Positions 1 to 5,273 of a DNA stretch of 6,635 bases are shown piece after piece. Made by a program: the position numbers and the translations under genes. The stretch spans positions 1-6,635 of the forward strand of contig CALKMY010000116.1 of NCBI GenBank assembly GCA_938091275.1. The letters are read 5' to 3'. The notes beneath the pieces were generated by a model. That model ran no database searches, was not told where the DNA came from, and worked only from the letters and a program-made list of their open reading frames with translations. Origin of the DNA: Candidatus Nanopelagicales bacterium (GTDB lineage Bacteria > Actinomycetota > Actinomycetes > S36-B12). The stretch's first letter is position 1, and every line of letters starts with the position of its first letter.

Positions 1-1
1 C

Positions 2-979
2 GGCGGTGCAGTGATCCTGACGCAGTCGGTCGATGTCGCCGGAGAGCTCGGCACGAAATTCCTCGCAAGAATTGCGGCCGCTCTGGCGCTGGGCTTGGTT
101 ATCTCCGTCGGCATTACCTACGTTGTCGCGCGACGGCTCTCCCGTCCTTTGCGCGACGCCCAAGGAGTCGCCCATCGAATGGCAGGCGGGGAGAGGGATG
201 AGCGCCTCACCCCGCGGGGGCCAGCGGAGGTCGCGGATATCGCCGAGGCGTTGAATGCCCTGAACGCAGCCCTCGCGACGTCCGAAGGTCGCCAACGGGA
301 GTTCTTGCTGTCGGTGTCTCACGAGCTGCGTACGCCGCTCACGGCGATCCGGGGTTACGCGGAAGCCCTCAACGACGACATCCTCGACCCCGAGCAACTG
401 ACGAGTGTGGGTGCGACCATCGGTCATGAGACGAGTCGTTTGGATCGACTCGTCCACGACCTTCTCGACCTCGCTCGACTGGGCGCCGCTGACTTTCATG
501 TCAACGCAGCCGACGTCGATGTGCGGGAGATCCTCACCGAGGCAGCAGAGGTGTGGCGAAGTCGATGCGATCGCGATGGCGTCACGTTGATACTCGCGGA
601 AGCGGCGCGGCCTGTCCATGTGCACGTCGATGCGATGCGCCTTCGGCAGATCATCGACAACCTGATGGAGAACGCCCTGCGGGTTTCTCCCCAGGGGTCG
701 CAGATTCATCTCGCGATCCATACGGACGCTGCGATCTCCGATGGCTCGTTTGCTGTCATCGAGGTTCGGGACAGCGGCCCCGGTTTAAGCGAGGACGACC
801 TCGCTGTCGCCTTCGAGCCGGGTGCGTTGCACGAGCGGTATCGCGGTGTGCGGCCCGTCGGCACCGGACTGGGCCTGGCGCTTGTCGATCGACTCGCCTC
901 ACGCATGGGGGGCGCCGCTGCGGTTACCAGCAGTCCAGGGGTGGGTTCGTCCTTCTGGATCAGAATCCCCTTGGCGTAG
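2..979 (+). CDS. Sensor histidine kinase of a two-component system, 5'-partial
   Basis: This is the C-terminal part of a membrane sensor kinase, which autophosphorylates on histidine and passes the phosphate to a response regulator. The frame is open from base 2. A GTG at 11 could start it, but the codons before it read on smoothly and only one membrane helix is visible, so I judge the N-terminus (first helix and extracytoplasmic sensor) to lie upstream. Numbered from the GTG, a transmembrane helix spans about residues 19-40 and a HAMP linker follows from SRPL to about 90. The HisKA dimerisation helix carries SVSHELRTPL with phospho-acceptor H104. The ATPase domain shows the N box (IIDNLMENAL, 214-223), the G1 motif DSGPGL (D254), an F-box-like AFEPG, and the G2 motif GTGLGLAL (284-291). 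Its C-terminus is complete (TAG at 977-979). The partner regulator is probably just upstream, outside the window. The signal sensed is unknown. The family call is firm; the subfamily (BaeS/MprB-like) is a guess. Confidence 0.93.
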   Translation, partial: GGAVILTQSVDVAGELGTKFLARIAAALALGLVISVGITYVVARRLSRPLRDAQGVAHRMAGGERDERLTPRGPAEVADIAEALNALNAALATSEGRQREFLLSVSHELRTPLTAIRGYAEALNDDILDPEQLTSVGATIGHETSRLDRLVHDLLDLARLGAADFHVNAADVDVREILTEAAEVWRSRCDRDGVTLILAEAARPVHVHVDAMRLRQIIDNLMENALRVSPQGSQIHLAIHTDAAISDGSFAVIEVRDSGPGLSEDDLAVAFEPGALHERYRGVRPVGTGLGLALVDRLASRMGGAAAVTSSPGVGSSFWIRIPLA

Positions 980-1009
980 GGCTCGACGGCCCCTCTGGGC
1001 TCGGATAAC

Positions 1010-1025
1010 GGCGTACGATCCACGG
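1010..1025 (+). promoter_or_regulatory. Predicted leaderless promoter (-10 box) of the DUF2752 gene
   Basis: GGCGTACGAT contains the hexamer TACGAT (1014-1019), which fits the actinobacterial -10 pattern TANNNT and matches TATAAT at 4 of 6 positions. Exactly six bases separate it from the ATG at 1026, so transcription would begin at or next to the start codon. No Shine-Dalgarno sequence precedes that ATG, as expected for a leaderless mRNA. I could not find a convincing -35 at normal spacing. The same arrangement recurs in front of trpC. This is inference from sequence only. Confidence 0.45.
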
Positions 1026-1484
1026 ATGGAGAAGCTCGATGACCAGACTCGTGTCGCGGTCGACGAGCGGCCGCGGCGCCGGCGGATGTTGCCGGTGTTC
1101 ATCACCGGAATCACCGCTCTTGCAGCAGGTGTCTACCTGCGCGCTGTGGACCCGAACGTTCCCGGGCACTACCCCGGATGCCCGAGCCAAATCTTCTTGG
1201 GTTTGGACTGTCCGGGGTGCGGGGGAATGCGTGGCACCCACGACCTGCTCTACGGCGACCTCTCGGGGATGGCTGATCACAACATTCTGTTGATCGTTTT
1301 TTGGCCGGTCGTGATCGTCGCCTTCGCCGTCTGGGCCTACCGATCGTGGACCGGTCGACGCCCGGTCGTCGATATTGCAACGCAAGCACGGCGATCTCGA
1401 CTCATGGTCTGGCTGCTGATCAGCGTGCTGATCTTTGGTGTGGTGCGCAACTTCGTTCCCTACCTGGGATCTGGAGTGGGTTAG
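1026..1484 (+). CDS. DUF2752 family small membrane protein
   Basis: This 152-residue protein of unknown function is recognised as DUF2752 by its CPGCGGMR motif (C62, C65) and its membrane topology. A charged N-terminus ending in RPRRRR leads into a first helix at about 22-40. A loop holds a further cysteine (C52) and then the CPGCGG motif. Two more helices lie at about 86-105 and 126-145, followed by RNFVP near the C-terminus. The CxxC pair and C52 could bind a metal or form a disulfide, but nothing in the sequence proves either. The frame is open further upstream inside the kinase gene. I chose ATG 1026 because a -10-like TACGAT sits six bases before it; ATG 1086 would cut off the basic N-terminus and also lacks a ribosome binding site. 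DUF2752 genes are often found next to trpC in actinobacteria (general knowledge), so a link with tryptophan or its precursors is possible but unproven. Confidence 0.85.
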   Translation: MEKLDDQTRVAVDERPRRRRMLPVFITGITALAAGVYLRAVDPNVPGHYPGCPSQIFLGLDCPGCGGMRGTHDLLYGDLSGMADHNILLIVFWPVVIVAFAVWAYRSWTGRRPVVDIATQARRSRLMVWLLISVLIFGVVRNFVPYLGSGVG

Positions 1485-1492
1485 AGCCCCGA

Positions 1493-1526
1493 TTGCAAGC
1501 GCAGACACCGGGCGTACTGTTGGGCT
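1493..1526 (+). promoter_or_regulatory. Predicted leaderless promoter of trpCBA
   Basis: A -35-like TTGCAA (1493-1498, 4 of 6 matches to TTGACA) is followed after 16 bases by a -10-like TACTGT (1515-1520, TANNNT). Six bases then lead to the trpC ATG at 1527. There is no Shine-Dalgarno sequence in TGGGCT, the six bases before ATG. The element shares GGCGTAC, at the same distance from ATG, with the promoter proposed for the DUF2752 gene. If real, it transcribes trpC, trpB and trpA independently of the upstream genes. I saw no leader peptide, T-box or attenuator in the 42-base gap; a leaderless mRNA would leave no room for one. Confidence 0.45.
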
Positions 1527-2345
1527 ATGAACGTCCTCAACGACATCCTCGACGGAGTTCGCGAAGACGTAGTGCAGCGGATGCAACGCGTTCCCCTCGA
1601 GCACGTCAAGGAACGCGCGAGTATGACCAGTGCACCGAGAGATCCGCGCCCGATGTTCACCGATGAGGACGTATGCGTCATCGCCGAAGTCAAGCGAGAA
1701 AGTCCGAGTCGAGGACCGCTGGCAGAGATCGCCGATCCGGCCGCTCTGGCTCGCGACTACGAAGCCGGTGGAGCGCACTGCATCAGTGTCTTGACCGAGG
1801 AGCGTCGCTTCGGGGGGAGTCTGGACGACCTCGCATCGGTGCGTGCCGCCGTCGACGTGCCGGTGTTGCGCAAAGACTTCGTCATCGGGAGTTATCAACT
1901 CTGGGAAGCACGGGCCTACGGCGCGGACCTCGTCCTGCTGATTGTGGCTGCGCTCGAACAGGACGCTCTCGTGTCACTTGTCGAGCGCTCCCGAAGTCTG
2001 GGGTTGACTCCACTGGTCGAGGTTCACGACGAGACGGAGATCGCCCGTGCCCTGGACGCAGGGGCAGACATCATCGGCGTCAATGCCCGAGACCTGACCA
2101 CGCTGGAAGTTGACAGGGGCGTCTTCGCGCGAGTAGCGCATCTGATCCCGGATACCTGCATCAAGATCGCAGAATCAGGTGTCCGGGAGCCCCATGATTT
2201 GATCGCATACGCAGAGGCGGGAGCGGACGGCGTCCTGGTCGGCGAAAGCCTGGTTACCGGCAAGGATCCTCGCCTCGCGGTCCACGATCTCGTCACGGCA
2301 GGAGCGCACCCCGCCCTGCGTCACGGCAGGAGAATGACATCGTGA
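1527..2345 (+). CDS. trpC: Indole-3-glycerol-phosphate synthase
   Basis: This cytosolic enzyme closes the ring of CdRP, releasing CO2 and water, to give indole-3-glycerol phosphate, the substrate of TrpA. The 272-residue single-domain TIM barrel is of normal length and is not fused to TrpF. All the classical catalytic residues can be read: E54 and K56 in AEVKRESPS, K116 in VLRKDF, E165 in LVEVHD, N186 in GVNARDL, and E216 and S217 in IAESGV. The phosphate site is GVLVGESL near residue 235. The start at ATG 1527 gives the usual actinobacterial N-terminus, with a helix beginning MNVLNDILDGVRED, and fits the leaderless promoter just before it. Its TGA overlaps the trpB GTG, and the trpB ribosome binding site lies inside its last codons. 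The short tail after about residue 255 is variable. I see no defect. Confidence 0.97.
   Translation: MNVLNDILDGVREDVVQRMQRVPLEHVKERASMTSAPRDPRPMFTDEDVCVIAEVKRESPSRGPLAEIADPAALARDYEAGGAHCISVLTEERRFGGSLDDLASVRAAVDVPVLRKDFVIGSYQLWEARAYGADLVLLIVAALEQDALVSLVERSRSLGLTPLVEVHDETEIARALDAGADIIGVNARDLTTLEVDRGVFARVAHLIPDTCIKIAESGVREPHDLIAYAEAGADGVLVGESLVTGKDPRLAVHDLVTAGAHPALRHGRRMTS
2328..2345 (+). promoter_or_regulatory. trpB ribosome binding site and trpC-trpB GTGA overlap
   Basis: AGGAGA (2328-2333) lies 8 bases before the GTG at 2342 and fixes that GTG as the trpB start. The start overlaps the trpC stop in GTGA (2342-2345). This strong site inside the trpC coding end, together with the overlap, suggests coupled translation of the two subunits' genes. 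Confidence 0.75.
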
Positions 2346-3559
2346 CTGCCCCTGCCGACACCGTTGATGCTCGCTCGTCAGCACCGGGTCATTTCGGCCC
2401 GTATGGAGGTCGTTTCGTTCCAGAAGCGTTGATGGCTGCCCTCGATCAACTGGAAGAAGCCTTCGACGCAGCGTGCACCGATCCGGACTTCGCCCGGGAG
2501 CTTGCGGACCTGGAGAAGGACTACACCGGACGACCCTCTCCGTTGACTCGAGCGGCTCGCTTTGAACGCGAGTGCGGTGGGGCCCGCATCTACTTCAAAC
2601 GAGAAGACCTCAACCACACGGGATCTCACAAGATCAACAACGTTCTCGGACAGGCGCTGTTGGCTGCCCGCATGGGTAAGGCACGAATCATCGCCGAGAC
2701 TGGTGCCGGGCAACACGGAGTCGCGTCGGCGACAGCCGCGGCACTGATGGGATTGGAATGTGTCGTCTACATGGGGAAGGAAGACACCCAGCGGCAAGCG
2801 CTGAACGTCGCGCGTATGCAATTGCTCGGGGCCACCGTCATCCCGGTCGAAACGGGAAGCCAGACTCTCAAAGACGCCATCAACGAGGCGATGCGCGACT
2901 GGGTCACCAACGTCGCGACAACGCATTATCTGCTGGGAACGGTGACGGGACCATCACCGTTCCCGCGCATCGTCCGGCACTTTCACAGCGTCATCGGACG
3001 TGAAACGCGGGAGCAAATTCTCGAGATCGAGGGCCGGTTGCCAGATGCAGCAGTGGCGTGTGTCGGCGGAGGGTCCAACGCGATGGGGTTGTTCTCGGCG
3101 TTCCTCGATGATCCCGAGGTGCGCTTGGTCGGCTACGAAGCTGGCGGGGAAGGCGTGGAATCCGGTCGTCACGCAGCGCGATTCGCCATGGGTGCACCGG
3201 GCGTTCTGCACGGTGCGCGCACGTACGTTATGCAAGATGAGTGGGGCCAAACCATCCCGTCACATTCGATCAGTGCCGGACTGGATTACCCCGGCGTGGG
3301 CCCCGAGCACGCGTGGCTGCATGACTCGGGTCGGGCCACCTACGAGCCGGTGACGGACGCCGAAGCGATGGAAGCGTTCTCGATCGTGAGTCGCACCGAA
3401 GGGATACTGCCGGCGATCGAAACGGCGCATGCTCTCGCGGGGGCTATGCGTCTGGGTCGAGAGCTCGGTCCGGACGCGGTGATCGTGATCAATCTGTCCG
3501 GGCGAGGGGACAAGGACGTGGAAACTGCTGCTCGCTGGTTTGGAATCGACACGGCGTGA
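2342..3559 (+). CDS. trpB: Tryptophan synthase beta subunit
   Basis: This PLP enzyme condenses indole with L-serine to make tryptophan, working in an alpha2-beta2 complex with TrpA that channels indole between active sites. At 405 residues it is of standard length for TrpB1, the TrpA-partnered type. The N-terminus has the typical FGPYGGRFVPEAL. The PLP lysine is K97 in TGSHKINN, and the catalytic glutamate is E119 in AETGAGQHG. The PLP phosphate loop is GGGSNA (242-247). The C-terminal SGRGDKD (386-392) provides the serine that contacts the pyridine nitrogen. The GTG start is set by the AGGAGA upstream and by the overlap with trpC. The gene ends in a second GTGA overlap, with trpA. No truncation or missing key residue is seen. 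Confidence 0.98.
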   Translation: MTAPADTVDARSSAPGHFGPYGGRFVPEALMAALDQLEEAFDAACTDPDFARELADLEKDYTGRPSPLTRAARFERECGGARIYFKREDLNHTGSHKINNVLGQALLAARMGKARIIAETGAGQHGVASATAAALMGLECVVYMGKEDTQRQALNVARMQLLGATVIPVETGSQTLKDAINEAMRDWVTNVATTHYLLGTVTGPSPFPRIVRHFHSVIGRETREQILEIEGRLPDAAVACVGGGSNAMGLFSAFLDDPEVRLVGYEAGGEGVESGRHAARFAMGAPGVLHGARTYVMQDEWGQTIPSHSISAGLDYPGVGPEHAWLHDSGRATYEPVTDAEAMEAFSIVSRTEGILPAIETAHALAGAMRLGRELGPDAVIVINLSGRGDKDVETAARWFGIDTA

Positions 3560-4383
3560 ATCCGCGGACCGCGGCCGTATTCGACGCCGCCCGGACACAG
3601 CAACGATCAGCACTCATCGGCTACCTCCCGGCGGGGTTCCCCACGGTCGATGACAGTGTCGAGATCTTTCAAACCATGCTCGACTCCGGCGTCGACCTGC
3701 TGGAGGTCGGTCTCCCGTACTCCGACCCACTCATGGACGGCCCCGCGATCCAGGAATCAGTGGAAATCGCGCTCGAGTGTGGGGTGACGACTGCTGACGT
3801 CCTGAGCGTGGTCGACCGACTGACGCCGGCGGAGGGTCAAGCGGTGTATGTCATGAGCTACTGGAATCCCATCGAGCGATTTGGAGTGCAGAAGTTCGCC
3901 GACGAGCTTGCTGCGGCGGGCGGCAGCGGCGTCATCACACCGGACCTGACGCCCGAAGAAGCCGATGCATGGATCGAGGTGACCGATGCTGTGGGAATCG
4001 ATCGCACCTTTCTCGTGGCGCCGTCATCGACCGATGCGCGAATCGACATCGTCTCTAGCGCGACGACCGGTTTCGTCTACGCGGCATCCACGATGGGAGT
4101 AACCGGGACTCGCGACACGGTCAGTGACGCAGCCCCGCAACTCGTGAGTCGGGTACGCGAGCGCACACGCCAGCCGATCGGTGTCGGCTTGGGTGTCTCG
4201 ACGGCCGAACAGGCAGCGTCGATTGCCGGGTACGCGGATGGAGTCATCGTGGGTTCGGCATTCATTCGGCGAGTCCTTGATGCCAAATCAAGCGCCGAGG
4301 CCACGGCCGAGGTGGGTCGATTCGCTGCGGAGCTCCGCGAGGGGGTTGGGCGATCAACCCACCTGTCCGAGCCCGACGCATGA
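3556..4383 (+). CDS. trpA: Tryptophan synthase alpha subunit
   Basis: This subunit cleaves indole-3-glycerol phosphate to indole and glyceraldehyde 3-phosphate and passes indole through the tunnel to TrpB. The 275-residue TIM barrel has its catalytic acids in place: E50 in LLEVGLPYSDP and D61 in LMDGPAIQ. Y175 in GFVYAASTMGVTG aligns with the active-site tyrosine. The phosphate-binding segments are GVGLGVST (209-216) and VGSAFI (232-237). The GTG at 3556 overlaps the trpB TGA as GTGA. No good Shine-Dalgarno sequence precedes it, so I infer start by coupling to trpB. The product begins MNPRTAAVFDAAR, matching the family's usual first helix. The last 15 or so residues are variable, and their DNA holds competing inverted repeats listed separately. 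It closes the trp block, since the next gene has its own leader. Confidence 0.97.
   Translation: MNPRTAAVFDAARTQQRSALIGYLPAGFPTVDDSVEIFQTMLDSGVDLLEVGLPYSDPLMDGPAIQESVEIALECGVTTADVLSVVDRLTPAEGQAVYVMSYWNPIERFGVQKFADELAAAGGSGVITPDLTPEEADAWIEVTDAVGIDRTFLVAPSSTDARIDIVSSATTGFVYAASTMGVTGTRDTVSDAAPQLVSRVRERTRQPIGVGLGVSTAEQAASIAGYADGVIVGSAFIRRVLDAKSSAEATAEVGRFAAELREGVGRSTHLSEPDA
4310..4364 (+). other. Competing inverted repeats in the 3' end of trpA
   Basis: AGGTGGGT (4310-4317) is perfectly complementary to ACCCACCT (4357-4364). A shorter hairpin pairs GGGTTG (4343-4348) with CAACCC (4355-4360) across a 6-base loop. The two share the 4355-4364 strand, so they cannot form together. Between them sits a 12-base perfect palindrome, GCGGAGCTCCGC (4327-4338). 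There is no T-run after the structure, so it is not a classic intrinsic terminator. It could influence read-through or processing at the end of the trp mRNA, or be chance in GC-rich coding DNA. Confidence 0.3.
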
Positions 4384-4402
4384 GCACGTCGCAGAGGCAA
4401 AC

Positions 4403-4408
4403 TATTCT
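4403..4408 (+). promoter_or_regulatory. Possible -10 box upstream of the DsbA-like gene
   Basis: TATTCT lies in the 73-base gap after trpA, in the sequence GCAAACTATTCTGG, the most AT-rich patch of the gap. It fits TANNNT and would place the transcript start near 4415, giving a leader of about 42 bases. No good -35 is visible: the candidate region around 4380-4386 matches TTGACA at only about half its positions. The alternative is simple read-through from trpA. Confidence 0.35.
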
Positions 4409-4415
4409 GGAGATC

Positions 4416-4433
4416 GGTGCCCGACGAGGCGCC
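4416..4433 (+). other. Hairpin at the predicted 5' end of the DsbA-like mRNA
   Basis: GGTGCC (4416-4421) and GGCGCC (4428-4433) can form a 6-bp RNA stem with one G-U pair and the 6-base loop CGACGA. It begins at about the predicted transcript start and ends right against an ATG (4434). No T-run follows, so it is unlikely to be a terminator. Stabilising the mRNA 5' end or hiding the GAGG at 4426-4429 would both be possible roles. Confidence 0.35.
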
Positions 4434-4457
4434 ATGTGGTCACGAACGGAGATGTAA
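4434..4457 (+). CDS. Possible 7-codon leader reading frame (MWSRTEM)
   Basis: ATG TGG TCA CGA ACG GAG ATG TAA encodes MWSRTEM. Its stop overlaps the DsbA-like start by one base, as TAATG (4455-4459), a typical layout for re-initiation or coupling. A weak GAGG (4426-4429) stands four bases before the ATG. The ribosome binding site of the main gene lies within this frame. It contains one Trp codon, too few for a classic trp leader peptide. A competing explanation is that GTG 4436, in the frame of the DsbA-like protein and better spaced from the same GAGG, is simply an alternative start. I regard the leader frame as possible, not established. Confidence 0.2.
   Translation: MWSRTEM
4448..4452 (+). 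promoter_or_regulatory. Ribosome binding site of the DsbA-like gene
   Basis: GGAGA stands four bases before the ATG at 4457 (five counted from GGAG). It supports that start over the GTG at 4436, which would add seven residues, and over any longer reading into trpA. Confidence 0.55.
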
Positions 4458-5257
4458 TGGCAGCGGGAAGTAGAGAACGGCGCGACCGGGCGGCTGCCGC
4501 TCGGGCGGAGGCTCAGGCGGGGGAGAAACGCCGGGAGCGGACCGTGCGCATCATCGGGGCCGTTGCCGTCCTCGCCGTTGTCGCCGGAATCATCGGAGTC
4601 GCCGTCGTCGCGCGCAATGCAGACGACAACGCGAACGCCATCGATGTGATTGAACCGGACCCGAGCGCTCCGGTTCCCGACGGTGTCCTCGGAGCCGATA
4701 GCGAATGGGCGTACGGGGTTCCCTATGGAACCGCCGGGGACGACGCCCCCGTTCTCGAACTGTGGGAAGACTTCCAGTGCCCTGCATGCGGCTCACTCGA
4801 AGAAGCGAACGGCGAAGGCATCGCCGAAGCAGCCGAGACCGGCATCGCGCGAGTTATTTGGCGTCCTACCGCGTTCCTGGACCGCAACCTCGGAAACGAC
4901 GCGTCCAACCGTGCGATTGGCGCGTGGGGTTGCGCGATCGACGAGGGGTTCACGCGGGAATACCACGACGCGGTCTACACCAATCAACCCGAGGAAGAGG
5001 GAGACGGTTGGTCGAACTCCGAACTCGTCTCGATAGCCGAAGACATCGGCATGAGTGGAGCCACCCTCGAGAGTTTCTCCGCGTGCGTCGACGACGAGAC
5101 CTACCGGGTGTGGGCCGCGAACTCGACCCAGGAGTTCTACGACCAAGGAGTTGCGGGAACCCCCTTCGGGAAGATCGACGGAGTGGAAATCCCCACACAG
5201 TCGTTGGCGGATCAAGCGTCGTTGCTCGCCGCGCTGACCGAGGCCGCCGGCAACTAG
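4457..5257 (+). CDS. Membrane-anchored DsbA-like thiol oxidoreductase
   Basis: This 266-residue thioredoxin-fold protein (Thioredoxin_4/DsbA type) is predicted to act outside the cytoplasmic membrane on cysteines of exported proteins. A basic cytoplasmic N-terminus (about 1-29, rich in Arg and Ala) leads to one transmembrane helix at about 31-52, then an acidic and Pro-containing linker to about 85. The catalytic domain has EDFQCPAC with the CxxC pair C108 and C111, and the cis-proline loop GVAGTPF (P236). A helical insert lies between. C159 and C210 make a second possible disulfide, with spacing like that I recall for mycobacterial DsbA (Rv2969c). The ATG at 4457 follows GGAGA. The gene sits between trpA and lgt, a common actinobacterial neighbourhood, and 16 bases separate it from lgt, so the two are probably co-transcribed. 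Oxidase versus isomerase activity cannot be read from sequence, and no VKOR or DsbB partner is in the window. Confidence 0.88.
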   Translation: MAAGSRERRDRAAAARAEAQAGEKRRERTVRIIGAVAVLAVVAGIIGVAVVARNADDNANAIDVIEPDPSAPVPDGVLGADSEWAYGVPYGTAGDDAPVLELWEDFQCPACGSLEEANGEGIAEAAETGIARVIWRPTAFLDRNLGNDASNRAIGAWGCAIDEGFTREYHDAVYTNQPEEEGDGWSNSELVSIAEDIGMSGATLESFSACVDDETYRVWAANSTQEFYDQGVAGTPFGKIDGVEIPTQSLADQASLLAALTEAAGN

Positions 5258-5273
5258 CGCCGGTGACGGAACG

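Noticed and set aside
822..1025. Longer N-terminus for the DUF2752 protein, starting inside the kinase gene
   Set aside because: The extra residues are the kinase coding sequence read in another frame, with no family similarity. ATG 1026 has a -10-like box at leaderless spacing.
980..1025. Terminator after the histidine kinase
   Set aside because: Only short GC pairings such as GCCC/GGGC are possible, with no T-run.
960..1898. A 312-codon open frame on the minus strand across DUF2752 and trpC
   Set aside because: It is the antisense of two well-supported genes. Its translation is rich in His, Arg and Asp with no recognisable domain, as expected of a GC-rich shadow frame.
4181..4456. Longer N-terminus for the DsbA-like protein, starting inside trpA
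   Set aside because: It would overlap about 200 bases of trpA out of frame. The GGAGA before ATG 4457 and the typical basic N-terminus support the short form.
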